From Thermoanaerobacter wiegelii Rt8.B1 (GTDB lineage: Bacteria > Bacillota > Thermoanaerobacteria > Thermoanaerobacterales > Thermoanaerobacteraceae), in the NCBI RefSeq assembly GCF_000147695.2, contig NC_015958.1:2038001-2102000 (forward strand): a stretch of DNA of 64,000 bases, read 5' to 3'. A program made the position numbers and the translations under genes. Below, piece by piece: positions 52,243 to 61,208 of the stretch. Position 1 is the stretch's first letter; each line of letters starts with the position of its first letter. The notes under the pieces are model-generated. The model was not told where the DNA came from, did no database searches, and was given only the letters and a program-made list of their open reading frames with translations.

Positions 52243-53382
52243 ATGAGTGAAGGTTTTAGGAGGTTAACTCCTGAAGAAGCTTTAGAAATTATAAAAAAGC
52301 AACAGCGAGGAAAATTAAAAATATTCTTAGGATATGCTCCTGGTGTTGGAAAAACTTATGCAATGCTCAATGAAGGCAACAGGCGTCTTAAAAGAGGTCA
52401 AGATGTAGTAATAGGTTATGTGGAAACTCATGGAAGAAAAGAGACAGAAGCACAAATAGGAAATTTAGAAATAATCCCGCGAAAAAAAATTGAATACCAC
52501 GGCATGATATTAGAAGAAATGGATACCGACGCCATAATTGCTCGTAAACCAGAAGTAGTTTTAATAGATGAATTGGCACATACAAATGCGCCTGGCTCTA
52601 AGCACAAAAAAAGATATGAAGATGTGGAAGAAATTTTACGCCATGGAATAAATGTAATTACAACACTTAACATCCAACATTTAGAAAGTTTAAATGACGT
52701 TATTCAGCAAATCACAGGTGTTGCTGTAAGAGAAACAATCCCTGACAGCATAGTCGATAACGCAGATGAAATTGTTGCTGTAGATTTGACTCCTGATGCT
52801 TTGCTTAATCGATTAAAAAGAGGAGATATTTATCCAGTAAGCAAAGTCGATGAGTGTCTATCTAACTTTTTTAGAAAAGGAAATTTAAATGCTTTAAGAG
52901 AGTTAATGCTAAGACTTACCGCCGAAGAAGTAGATATAGAATTAGAAGAATATATGAAAGAGCATGGAATAACTGATACATGGGAAACAAATGAAAAAAT
53001 AATGGTGTGTATAACACCAAATCCACTATCTAAAAAGCTTATAAGAAGGGGTGCAAGGAGAGCAAGAAGATTCAAATGTGATTGGGTAGTAGTGTATGTA
53101 AACTGTACACATTTTCTTGCACCTAAACTTACTGAAAAAGATAAAGAAGTTTTAGAAAGCCATTTTATGTTAGCAAAACAATTAGGGGCAGAAGTCTACA
53201 CATTGACAGGAAAAAGCGTGTCTGATGAGCTTTTAAAATTTGCAAAGCAAATGCACATTACACAAATAATAATAGGGCATTCTCAAAGGTCAAGACTACA
53301 AACCTTTTTTAGAGGTTCTACTGTTATAAAGTTAATTAAAAAAGCAAAAAATATAGAAATTCACGTAATACCTTATAAATAA
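52243..53382 (+). CDS. Stand-alone KdpD sensor module (KdpD domain + USP, no kinase)
   Basis: 379 residues. P-loop GYAPGVGKT near 30, LIDELAHTNAPGSKHKKRY near 108 and NIQHLESLND near 145 make up the KdpD domain; residues 250-379 form a universal-stress-protein domain (IMVCITPNPLSKKLIRRGA; ITQIIIGHSQRSRL). It ends after the USP fold, with no membrane helices, GAF or histidine kinase. Such short KdpDs are known in cyanobacteria and other bacteria, where they must work with other partners. It is 30 bases upstream of an Na+/H+ antiporter gene, suggesting ion or c-di-AMP sensing tied to that transporter. Confidence 0.88.
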   Translation: MSEGFRRLTPEEALEIIKKQQRGKLKIFLGYAPGVGKTYAMLNEGNRRLKRGQDVVIGYVETHGRKETEAQIGNLEIIPRKKIEYHGMILEEMDTDAIIARKPEVVLIDELAHTNAPGSKHKKRYEDVEEILRHGINVITTLNIQHLESLNDVIQQITGVAVRETIPDSIVDNADEIVAVDLTPDALLNRLKRGDIYPVSKVDECLSNFFRKGNLNALRELMLRLTAEEVDIELEEYMKEHGITDTWETNEKIMVCITPNPLSKKLIRRGARRARRFKCDWVVVYVNCTHFLAPKLTEKDKEVLESHFMLAKQLGAEVYTLTGKSVSDELLKFAKQMHITQIIIGHSQRSRLQTFFRGSTVIKLIKKAKNIEIHVIPYK

Positions 53383-53412
53383 CTTCTTCATTACTAAAAG
53401 GAGCAGTGAAAA

Positions 53413-54777
53413 ATGGAAAACAAATTTAGAATCTCACTTATAACTTTTTTGTTAATTTTAGCCATAACCATGACAATGGTATTAGTTTTTCACCAACCTC
53501 CCTATATACCGCTTTTTATAAGCTATATAATAACCTTTGCTATTGTTTTGATAAACGGTTTTTCGCCTCAAGAACTTATCAATATGTCAATTAAAGGAAT
53601 TAAAAAAGGTATAAATGTGATGATTATACTCCTTTTGATAGGAGCCCTCGTTGCCTTGTGGAAACAGAATGGAACCCTTCCTGCTCTTATTTACTACGCC
53701 TCCCACTTTTTAAAACCACAAGCTTTTTTGTTGGTGTCTTTTATCACAACCTCTATTATCTCAATGATTTTAGGTACAGCTGTAGGAACCGCTAGTACTA
53801 TTGGAATAGTAATAATGGGACTAGCCCATGGCTTTGGCTATTCTCCTCCAATAGTTGCTGGTGCAGTAATATCCGGTTCTTTTATAGGAGATAGGACTTC
53901 TCCCCTTGCAGGAAATGTTATTCTTCTGTCAGATATGGGAGAAATTGAACAATACAATGTACTTAAATCTCTTTTTAAAACCACGATTCCTACTTTTGTA
54001 TTAACTGGTTTATTGTACTATCTTTTAAGTCTTCACATTAATATTTCTTCGCCGCACACCTTTGACAATCTTGCAGCTATAATTTTGAAAAATTATAAAA
54101 TAAACTTTTTCTTGTTTTTAGCTCCTATAATGATTATAACGTTGGCTTTTTTCAGGATTTCTACAAAGATAAATCTTTCAATTGCTGTCCTTCTCTCCTA
54201 CTTTGTCTCTTTACTAAATGGTTATAACCCTATAGATTCTTTAAAAGTCATTATGTTGGGAAATATATCTAATATTCCAGAATTTAAATCTATCTTTTCA
54301 GGAGGAGGTATGATTTCAATCTTCCCAATGATAGGAGTAGTAACCTTTGCTACCGCTCTTTCTGGAATATTAGAAGGAACAGGAATTATAAAAGCAGTTT
54401 TTAGAAAAGCCCAAAAAATTAAAAACCCTAAAATTGCCTATTTGGTCACAATGTTATTAAGCACTTTAATGGCAGTAATAACTTGTAATCAAGCCCTTTC
54501 TGTAATTTTACCTTCCCGCATAATGCTGGAAGTCTTTAAAAATCTTAACGTGAAAAGTGATATGATGGTAAGAGCAATAGCAGATTCAGGCATGATACTT
54601 GCCGGCATAATACCCTGGAATTTAGCAGCAATGCTTCCTTCTGCAGTTTTAGGAGTAAAAGTCATTGATTACCTTCCCTATGCTTATTTAAATCTATTAT
54701 TCCCTATATTATCAATACTTATCGTGTTTATAGAAAGTAATAAACAATATAGCAATGCTACAACAGAAGAATTTTAA
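53413..54777 (+). CDS. nhaC: NhaC-family Na+/H+ antiporter
   Basis: 454 residues, about eleven membrane helices. Family motifs: GTAVGTASTIGIVIMGL near 120, SGSFIGDRTSPLAGNVILLS near 155, and TCNQALSVILPSRIM near 355, matching the two inverted halves of NhaC. Exports Na+ (or exchanges malate/lactate in some members). Cotranscribed with the KdpD-like gene. Confidence 0.92.
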   Translation: MENKFRISLITFLLILAITMTMVLVFHQPPYIPLFISYIITFAIVLINGFSPQELINMSIKGIKKGINVMIILLLIGALVALWKQNGTLPALIYYASHFLKPQAFLLVSFITTSIISMILGTAVGTASTIGIVIMGLAHGFGYSPPIVAGAVISGSFIGDRTSPLAGNVILLSDMGEIEQYNVLKSLFKTTIPTFVLTGLLYYLLSLHINISSPHTFDNLAAIILKNYKINFFLFLAPIMIITLAFFRISTKINLSIAVLLSYFVSLLNGYNPIDSLKVIMLGNISNIPEFKSIFSGGGMISIFPMIGVVTFATALSGILEGTGIIKAVFRKAQKIKNPKIAYLVTMLLSTLMAVITCNQALSVILPSRIMLEVFKNLNVKSDMMVRAIADSGMILAGIIPWNLAAMLPSAVLGVKVIDYLPYAYLNLLFPILSILIVFIESNKQYSNATTEEF

Positions 54778-54804
54778 AAAGCAGGATTTTATTCCTGCTT
54801 TTAT
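54774..54804. terminator. Bidirectional terminator between nhaC and the PFK gene
   Basis: AAAAAGCAGGA and TCCTGCTTTT form an 10-bp stem with a six-base loop; flanked by T/A runs on both sides. Confidence 0.85.
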
Positions 54805-56033
54805 ATCGCATATTTTAAGTTTGTATAATAAGGTAGCCCTCCTACCATAGGGACCTTCACTTCTCCTTGTATAAGGGGTCTTGCATAATCAAAAAATTCT
54901 TCAGTGACATAATTACCTTCTTCATTTATCCAATTTAAAGGCACTTTTTTCTCCTTGTTACACACTTTATCAACATCTACAATATCCGTTTTAACAGTGT
55001 ATTGGTAATTTCTTTCTCTTACAAGGCTTATCATTTTCCCGGTTTCACCACATAACGCATACTTTACTGCTTCCCTCCCCAACATTTCAGCTTCTTCAAA
55101 ATCCACTTTAGATGCCAAGTGCATTGCACATCTTTGCGTTACACCAAGTCTGGTCATTTTGACACGTTTATATATTTTCTCTTTTACAAGCTTTTCTATA
55201 TAGTCTCCTACTCCTCCCAGTTGAGGATGACCAAAAGCATCTTTATGATAAGCATTTTCTTTTCTTCCAATGTAATTCCCTTTTTCATCCATAAGTCCTT
55301 CTGATACAGTTATAAAGACATTGCCATATTCCTTATAAGCTTTATTTACATCCTCTAAAAATCTTTCCTCATTAAAAGGTATCTCAGGAAGATAAATAAG
55401 TTGTTTCAAATGGGGCAATCTTTCTTTAACCAAAGCAGAAGAAGCGGTAAGCCAACCTGCATTTCTGCCCATCACTTCGAGTACGTTAATTGTCTTAGTC
55501 TCATACACTTCCGCATCTAAAGCAAGTTCTAAAGTAGTTGTGGCTATATATTTTGCCGCACTTCCAAAACCAGGAGAATGATCTGTAAACATCAAATCGT
55601 TATCAATAGTCTTAGGAATTCCAATTACATTTATTTCAAAACCTATTTCTCTTGCATATTTACTGATTTTGTCAACGGCATCCATAGAATCATTGCCACC
55701 TATGTAGAAAAAATATTTAATGTTGTATTTCTTAAAAATTTCTATTAACTTTTTGTATTCCTCTTCATCCTCTAAATAGTCTTTTAACCTATATCGGCAC
55801 GACCCTAATGCAGCCGCAGGGCTAAATCTCATTTGTTTTATTCTTTCATAGGGAATATCAAATATGTCAATAATATTGCCTTTTATTATACCTTCTATGC
55901 CGTTTATCCCACCATAAACTTTACCAATTTTCTCCGAGCGTGAAGCTTCCATTATAGCTCCATACAGACTGGAATTAATAACAGCTGTAGGACCACCTGA
56001 TTGTGCTATAAGACAATTGCTTTTAGTATACAT
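54801..56033 (-). CDS. 6-phosphofructokinase, pyrophosphate-dependent type
   Basis: 410 residues, longer than ATP-type PFKs (about 320). The donor-specificity positions read GGNDSMD (near 108) and PKTIDNDL (near 138): Asp replaces Gly and Lys replaces Gly relative to ATP enzymes, the established signature of PPi users. MGRNAGWLTA near 190 binds the sugar phosphate. Reversible, works in both glycolysis and gluconeogenesis. Promoter TTTTTGTGATATAAT at 56100-56086; an 18-bp palindrome lies just beyond. Confidence 0.9.
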   Translation of the reverse strand: MYTKSNCLIAQSGGPTAVINSSLYGAIMEASRSEKIGKVYGGINGIEGIIKGNIIDIFDIPYERIKQMRFSPAAALGSCRYRLKDYLEDEEEYKKLIEIFKKYNIKYFFYIGGNDSMDAVDKISKYAREIGFEINVIGIPKTIDNDLMFTDHSPGFGSAAKYIATTTLELALDAEVYETKTINVLEVMGRNAGWLTASSALVKERLPHLKQLIYLPEIPFNEERFLEDVNKAYKEYGNVFITVSEGLMDEKGNYIGRKENAYHKDAFGHPQLGGVGDYIEKLVKEKIYKRVKMTRLGVTQRCAMHLASKVDFEEAEMLGREAVKYALCGETGKMISLVRERNYQYTVKTDIVDVDKVCNKEKKVPLNWINEEGNYVTEEFFDYARPLIQGEVKVPMVGGLPYYTNLKYAI

Positions 56034-56085
56034 AATATACCCCCATTGTGATATTCTATTATAAATTGTAAAGTAATTCAGATAT

Positions 56086-56100
56086 ATTATATCACAAAAA
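56086..56100 (-). promoter_or_regulatory. Extended -10 promoter of the PFK gene
   Basis: Minus strand TTTTTGTGATATAAT with TATAAT at 56091-56086. Confidence 0.55.
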
Positions 56101-56118
56101 GAAATATAATAATAATTT

Positions 56119-56136
56119 TTGATAAAATTTTATCAA
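56119..56136. promoter_or_regulatory. Perfect 18-bp palindrome, Rex-like operator candidate
   Basis: TTGATAAAATTTTATCAA is self-complementary. It has the layout TTGNNAA-N4-TTNNCAA of Rex redox-repressor sites (consensus TTGTTAANNNNTTAACAA), with one difference per half. It lies between divergent PFK and DUF2148 genes, about -35 of the PFK promoter. Confidence 0.5.
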
Positions 56137-56216
56137 CCCTTCTTGCAAAAAGCAAAAAAATATAGCAAAATTATAATAAATAACGCATTCATCTTAAAAA
56201 TACGGAGGGAGACATT

Positions 56217-56732
56217 ATGGATGTAATTGAATTAGCTGCTCATTTGATGGCATTATCAGCGAGAACAGCACCTAAAGCAACTGGAAAAGACTTTATAGAA
56301 ACAAAAGTAATTACAGGTGAAGACCTCGTAAGGTTAAAAGAGGATATGATGAAATATGGCGAAGAATCCGGAAAGAAAAATTTTGACAGGGATGCAAAAA
56401 ACGTCGCTAACTCCAGTGCAGTACTTTTAATTTCATTAAATAAACCAGAAAAAGTTGGACTAAATTGCGGCGCCTGCGGTTATAATCTTTGCACTAGTCT
56501 AAGGGATTTTAGAGAAGGTACAGAATTCGCAGGTCCCATATGTGCCTGGAGGCTCATCGACTTAGGAATAGCAGTAGGGTCTGCAGTTAAAACCGCCAGT
56601 CTCTTGAATGTGGATAATCGAGTTATGTATAGAATAGGTGTAAGTGCAAGAAGGTTAAAATTAATTGAAGGAGAAATTGTTATAGGCATTCCTCTTTCTG
56701 CTACAGGCAAAAACATATACTTTGATAGATAA
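56217..56732 (+). CDS. DUF2148 ferredoxin-like domain protein
   Basis: 171 residues. Central cysteines in NCGACGYNLCTSL (near 84-92) and a later C in GPICAWRLID (near 107) are the DUF2148 iron-sulfur pattern; the C-terminal segment GIGVSARRL...GIPLSATGKN is also conserved. Function unknown; found widely in anaerobes. Ribosome site GGAGGGAG before ATG 56217. Monocistronic. Confidence 0.9.
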   Translation: MDVIELAAHLMALSARTAPKATGKDFIETKVITGEDLVRLKEDMMKYGEESGKKNFDRDAKNVANSSAVLLISLNKPEKVGLNCGACGYNLCTSLRDFREGTEFAGPICAWRLIDLGIAVGSAVKTASLLNVDNRVMYRIGVSARRLKLIEGEIVIGIPLSATGKNIYFDR

Positions 56733-56764
56733 AAAATGCCAGGTTAAATCCTGGCATTTTTTAA
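56731..56764. terminator. Bidirectional terminator
   Basis: AAAAAATGCCAGG and CCTGGCATTTTTT form a 13-bp stem with loop TTAAAT, between DUF2148 and the converging transketolase gene. Confidence 0.9.
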
Positions 56765-57681
56765 AATGACTTAGCTGCTTTTACAATATCCTCCGCTGTC
56801 AAACCATAATGTTTTAAAAGCTCTTTAGGTGAACCGGATTGTCCAAACTCATCTCTTATTCCAATTCTCTTTATCTTCACTGGATATTCCTCTGAAAGAA
56901 CCTCTGCTACCACCGAACCAAGCCCACCTATTATGCTGTGCTCTTCTGCTGTTATAACTTTGCCCGTCTTTTTAGCTACTTCTACTATTAAATCTTTGTC
57001 TATCGGCTTTATTGTGTGGATATTGACAACTGTCGCTTCTATTCCCTCTTCTTTTAGTTTATCTGCTGCTTCAATCGCTATGGCTACCATTATCCCTGTC
57101 GCTATTATCGCTACGTCTTTCCCTTCTCTTATTACTTCACCTTTTCCTAATTCAAATTTGTAGTTTTGATCGTGTATATCTGGTACTGCCATCCTCCCCA
57201 ACCTTATGTATACTGGCCCATAGTGTTCTGCAGCCGCAAATATGGCTTGTCTCGTCTCTTCTGCATCGGCTGGGTTTATTACCACCATCCCAGGTATTCC
57301 TCTCATAAGGGATATATCCTCTATTGATTGGTGTGTTGCCCCGTCTTCTCCTACTGTTATACCAGCATGGGTTGCCGCTATTTTTACATTTAAGTGTGGA
57401 TAACCTATGGAGTTTCTCACTTGTTCGTATGCTCTTCCTGTTGCAAATATGGCAAAAGTGCTGGCAAAAGGAATTTTCCCACAGGTAGCAAGTCCTGCTG
57501 CTGTTACCATCATGTCTTGCTCTGATATTCCCATGTTAAAAAATCTATCTGGATATACTTTTTGAAAATCTGCCGTCTTTGTAGATTTTGATAAGTCTGC
57601 GTCTAATACCACTACATTTTTATTTTTTGCGCCTAATTCTACTAAGGCTTTCCCATAGGCTTCTCTTGTCGCCATAGCCAT
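56761..57681 (-). CDS. Transketolase, C-terminal subunit
   Basis: 306 residues. Pyrimidine-binding domain with GISEQDMMVTAAGLA near 52, HAGITVGEDGATHQSIED near 105, and a C-terminal domain (about 185-300) with ITAEEHSIIGGLG. Pairs with the N-terminal subunit to form the TPP enzyme of the pentose phosphate pathway. Split transketolases are common in thermophiles and archaea. Adjacent to its partner without any gap. Confidence 0.95.
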   Translation of the reverse strand: MAMATREAYGKALVELGAKNKNVVVLDADLSKSTKTADFQKVYPDRFFNMGISEQDMMVTAAGLATCGKIPFASTFAIFATGRAYEQVRNSIGYPHLNVKIAATHAGITVGEDGATHQSIEDISLMRGIPGMVVINPADAEETRQAIFAAAEHYGPVYIRLGRMAVPDIHDQNYKFELGKGEVIREGKDVAIIATGIMVAIAIEAADKLKEEGIEATVVNIHTIKPIDKDLIVEVAKKTGKVITAEEHSIIGGLGSVVAEVLSEEYPVKIKRIGIRDEFGQSGSPKELLKHYGLTAEDIVKAAKSF

Positions 57682-58503
57682 TTATACTCCACCCCCTTCA
57701 AGTTCTTGTATAGCTTTTTGTCTTTGTTCTTCATTAGGCGCACTGCCATGCCATCCTACTTGATTTTCCATAAAGGATACGCCTTTCCCTTTTATTGTAT
57801 GAGCTATTATCAATGTAGGTTTTCCTTTTGTAGCTTTTGCTTCTTCTATGGCTTTGTCTATTTGTTCAAAGTCGTGGCCGTCTATTTCTATTACGTGCCA
57901 TCCAAAAGCTTTGAATTTTTCATTTACTGGTTCTATGTTTTTTACTTCTCTGTTTGGGCCATCTATTTGTAAACCGTTAAAGTCAAGTATTGCAGTCAAG
58001 TTGTCGAGTTTGTAATGGGCTGCTGTCATAGCTGCTTCCCATATTTGCCCTTCTTGTAATTCTCCATCTCCTAATATTGCATAGACTCTATAGCCCTTTT
58101 TATCTAATTTACCTGCTAATGCCATTCCATTTGCAGCGGAAAGTCCTTGACCTAACGACCCTGTGGTCATATCAAGTCCCGGTGTGGATTTCATATCGGG
58201 ATGACCCTGAAGTATTGAACCGAGCTTTCTTAAAGTTTTTAACTCTTCTTTTGGGAAAAATCCTTTTTCAGCTAAAACCGCATACAGAGCAGGAGCTGCA
58301 TGACCTTTTGATAAAACGAGTCTATCCCTATCTTCCCATTTGGGGTTGTCAGGCTTTACATTCATTTTATCAAAATAGAGCAAGGTTAAAATATCTGCGC
58401 AAGATAATGACCCCCCAGGATGGCCAGATCCTGCTTCTGCTAACATATTTATAATGTCTATTCTCACTTCTTTTGCCTTTTGCTTCAAAAATTCTTTGTC
58501 CAT
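57682..58503 (-). CDS. Transketolase, N-terminal subunit
   Basis: 273 residues, the TPP-binding half: [14 protein letters not shown] near 24, [15 protein letters not shown] near 117, and the Mg/TPP motif [13 protein letters not shown]...[10 protein letters not shown] near 145-180. GGAGG lies before ATG 58503. Follows yitT by 15 bases, so it is the fifth gene of a six-gene operon. Confidence 0.95.
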   Translation of the reverse strand: MDKEFLKQKAKEVRIDIINMLAEAGSGHPGGSLSCADILTLLYFDKMNVKPDNPKWEDRDRLVLSKGHAAPALYAVLAEKGFFPKEELKTLRKLGSILQGHPDMKSTPGLDMTTGSLGQGLSAANGMALAGKLDKKGYRVYAILGDGELQEGQIWEAAMTAAHYKLDNLTAILDFNGLQIDGPNREVKNIEPVNEKFKAFGWHVIEIDGHDFEQIDKAIEEAKATKGKPTLIIAHTIKGKGVSFMENQVGWHGSAPNEEQRQKAIQELEGGGV

Positions 58504-58518
58504 ACCAATACCTCCATT

Positions 58519-59364
58519 TCACATGTTTTTAAATCCTTCTCCTAAAACTTCATGAGCTGTTGATAATATCACGAAGGCGTTGGGGTCTATTCTTTTCACA
58601 AGGCTTCTTAAGGTTGTAACTTCCCTACGAGTTACAACACACAATAAAACATTTTTGTCCTTTTTTGAATAACCCCCTCTTCCTTTTAGTTCTGTTACCC
58701 CCCTTTCCATTCCCTCCAATATTGACTTACTAATTTCTTCATACTTATCAGAAATAATTATAGCAATTCTCTCATCGCCACTACCTTCTTGTATGAGGTC
58801 AATAACTTTGATAGAAATAAATTCAGTAGCTAAAGCATAAAGGGCAAGTTCCGGGCTAAAAACTATGCCTGCTAAAGTTATTATTACAAAGTCTATTATA
58901 AGCAATATTCTGCCCACACTTAAAAAGTGTATGTATTTATGCAAAGTCATAGCAGCCATGTCTGTTCCACCAGTTGTTGCACCATATTTTATCACAATAC
59001 CTAACCCTACACCCATTATTATACCACCATATACTGCTGCTAACATAGTATCATGGGTAAGAGGTTTTAAAAAAGCTAATGCATCAATAGAAACACCTAA
59101 TAAAATAGTTGAATAAAGTGTTTTAGCTCCAAAACCTGTTCCTAAAGCTTTAGTCGAAATGATAAAAAGTGGAATATTTATTGCCAATGTAACTGCTCCA
59201 ATTGGCCATCCAAACAAATGTTGTAGAACAACTGCAAGTCCACTTACTCCACCAGGAGCAATTTTGTTAGGTGCCAAAAATAGGTCAAGAGACAAACTAA
59301 CAAGTAAGGTACCTATCGTAACCCAGAAAAAGTCTATTATTATTTTCTTAAGTGAAACTTTCAT
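58519..59364 (-). CDS. YitT family membrane protein (DUF161 + DUF2179)
   Basis: 281 residues: five or six membrane helices (about 10-200), with GGVSGLAVVL near 37 and KYGATTGGTDMAAM near 127, then a cytoplasmic DUF2179 domain (205-281). Transport function is suspected but the substrate is unknown. Lies between wecG and the transketolase genes with short gaps. Confidence 0.9.
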   Translation of the reverse strand: MKVSLKKIIIDFFWVTIGTLLVSLSLDLFLAPNKIAPGGVSGLAVVLQHLFGWPIGAVTLAINIPLFIISTKALGTGFGAKTLYSTILLGVSIDALAFLKPLTHDTMLAAVYGGIIMGVGLGIVIKYGATTGGTDMAAMTLHKYIHFLSVGRILLIIDFVIITLAGIVFSPELALYALATEFISIKVIDLIQEGSGDERIAIIISDKYEEISKSILEGMERGVTELKGRGGYSKKDKNVLLCVVTRREVTTLRSLVKRIDPNAFVILSTAHEVLGEGFKNM

Positions 59365-59375
59365 AATACATCCCC

Positions 59376-60119
59376 TTATCGCATGTCAACTTTTCCTTTG
59401 TGTAGCAAAACTTTAAGAGCAAATTTAGGAAGTGCCATCATCCTTTTATATCTCCAAGGCTCTTTAATTAACCTGTATAGCCACTCTAAGCCTAATTTTC
59501 TATAAATGTAAGGTGCTCTCTTAACTTTTCCAGCTATTACATCAAAACTTCCTCCTACCCCCATTGCTATTTTTACTTTTAATTTGTCTCTGTTTTTATA
59601 TATCCATTTCTCTTGTTTAGGAGCACCTAAAGCCACAAAAAGAACTTCTGCACCCTTATTATTTATCTCTTCTATGATTTTATTTTCTTCCTCTTGAGTA
59701 AAATAGCCATGATGAGTTCCTACTATTTTGACCCTCGGATATAACTTTTCTAAATTGACACGAGCTTGTTCTGCAACTTGAGGAGCTGCTCCTAATAGAT
59801 AAATTTTTGTATTTTTAGAAGATATATCTTTTATAAATTCCATCATGAGGTCAAAACCTGCTACTCTTTCAGGCATCGGCTTTTTAAAAACTTTTGAAGC
59901 AAAAACAATGCCGTTTCCATCTGGAACATTTAAGTCAGTATTATTTAATATTTCCATATATTCTTTATCCTTTTGCGCCATCATTACAATTTCCGCATTA
60001 GGTGTTGCAACAATGTGCAGTCTGTCTTCTTGTAAAAAATTGTTTAAAATCTCTACTGCTTGTCTCATTGTCACTCGATCTATTGGCACTCCAAATATAT
60101 CCAATCTTTCCATCTTCAC
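59376..60119 (-). CDS. WecG/TagA/CpsF family glycosyltransferase (GT26)
   Basis: 247 residues. Motifs NAEIVMMAQ near 40, VPDGNGIVFASK near 68, and LFVALGAPKQEKWI near 155 define the family, which adds N-acetylmannosamine (or related sugar) to lipid-linked GlcNAc in wall teichoic acid or secondary polymers. Overlaps csaB by four bases, pointing to one wall-polymer pathway. Confidence 0.92.
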   Translation of the reverse strand: MKMERLDIFGVPIDRVTMRQAVEILNNFLQEDRLHIVATPNAEIVMMAQKDKEYMEILNNTDLNVPDGNGIVFASKVFKKPMPERVAGFDLMMEFIKDISSKNTKIYLLGAAPQVAEQARVNLEKLYPRVKIVGTHHGYFTQEEENKIIEEINNKGAEVLFVALGAPKQEKWIYKNRDKLKVKIAMGVGGSFDVIAGKVKRAPYIYRKLGLEWLYRLIKEPWRYKRMMALPKFALKVLLHKGKVDMR

Positions 60120-61207
60120 ACCTCAAATTTATTATGTTCAAATAATATGTCAAAATTCTTTTTTGCTCTTTCTTTTAATTCATTTAAATGCTTAGACATA
60201 TTATTTATATACTCTTCTTTTTGCTGTAAAATTGAACTTACTTTTTTTAGAATGTCTTCGGCAGTAAAAGAATTAATATCTCCTGCACTGCTTTCATCAA
60301 CAGACTTTAGAAAACCCTCCACCTTAGGGTCATAAGATATACCAATAAATGGAACCAAAGATATAAACGCAAAAATCAAAGAATGCAGTCTTACACCTAT
60401 TAATAAGCTGCTGCTTCTAATAATACTCAATATCTCTTCTATTTCGTATTTTCCAGTTAAAATTTCATAAGGCATTTTCATATAAGTAGCAACCCTATCG
60501 CTCTCTTCTATATCCTCATGATAAAAAGGAAGAAAAACAATCTTATATCCATAATCCTGCGCAATAAAATCTGCAGCCCTTGCCAACTCAACCCTTGATA
60601 ATTCAGAATTTCCCCATTCTCTCGTGCAAATCAGAACATATTCTGCAGAATTTAAATCAATCCCTTCTTTTTCGAGGATTTTGCCAAAAATTTCTCTATT
60701 ATTACCACCAGAAAAATTTAATACAAGGTCTGCCGCTACTACCACATCTTTTTTGACATTTAGCTGTTTCAAATACTCTTTGGATAATTCGTCTCTTACA
60801 GCTATTCCGTCAACTTTATTTAAAATTCTTGCAGTAAGCCATCTGTTAAACTTTTTATCAACTGGACCAATACCTTGTCCCATAACATACACTTTTTTCC
60901 TAAGGAATTTCCCCATAAGCATTATTCCGAGATAATACCACAAACTCTTACTACTGGTCTTATCTTGTATAAGACTCCCCCCGCCACTTAACAGTACATC
61001 TGACTGTTTTAGCGCTTTGTATATTTCTTTGAAAGAGTTCCTATTTACTGCTTTTACGTTGTACTTTTTAGAAGTTTCATCAGGTTTATTAGAAAGAACT
61101 GTTATATCTGTTATACCTCTTTCTTTTAAACCTTCTACCAGACATTTTAGAACAGCTTCATCCCCAATATTATCAAATCCGTAATAGCCGGATATGACTG
61201 TTTTCAT
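60116..61207 (-). CDS. csaB: CsaB, polysaccharide pyruvyl transferase
   Basis: 363 residues. Opening GYYGFDNIGDEAVLKCLVEG and later SGGGSLIQDKTSSKS near 95, VMGQGIGPVDKKFNRW near 120 and GVRLHSLIFAF near 270 are CsaB hallmarks. Adds ketal-pyruvate to a cell-wall secondary polymer, the ligand for SLH domains that hold S-layer proteins. One base after DUF5693 and overlapping wecG. Confidence 0.93.
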   Translation of the reverse strand: MKTVISGYYGFDNIGDEAVLKCLVEGLKERGITDITVLSNKPDETSKKYNVKAVNRNSFKEIYKALKQSDVLLSGGGSLIQDKTSSKSLWYYLGIMLMGKFLRKKVYVMGQGIGPVDKKFNRWLTARILNKVDGIAVRDELSKEYLKQLNVKKDVVVAADLVLNFSGGNNREIFGKILEKEGIDLNSAEYVLICTREWGNSELSRVELARAADFIAQDYGYKIVFLPFYHEDIEESDRVATYMKMPYEILTGKYEIEEILSIIRSSSLLIGVRLHSLIFAFISLVPFIGISYDPKVEGFLKSVDESSAGDINSFTAEDILKKVSSILQQKEEYINNMSKHLNELKERAKKNFDILFEHNKFEV

Positions 61208-61208
61208 A

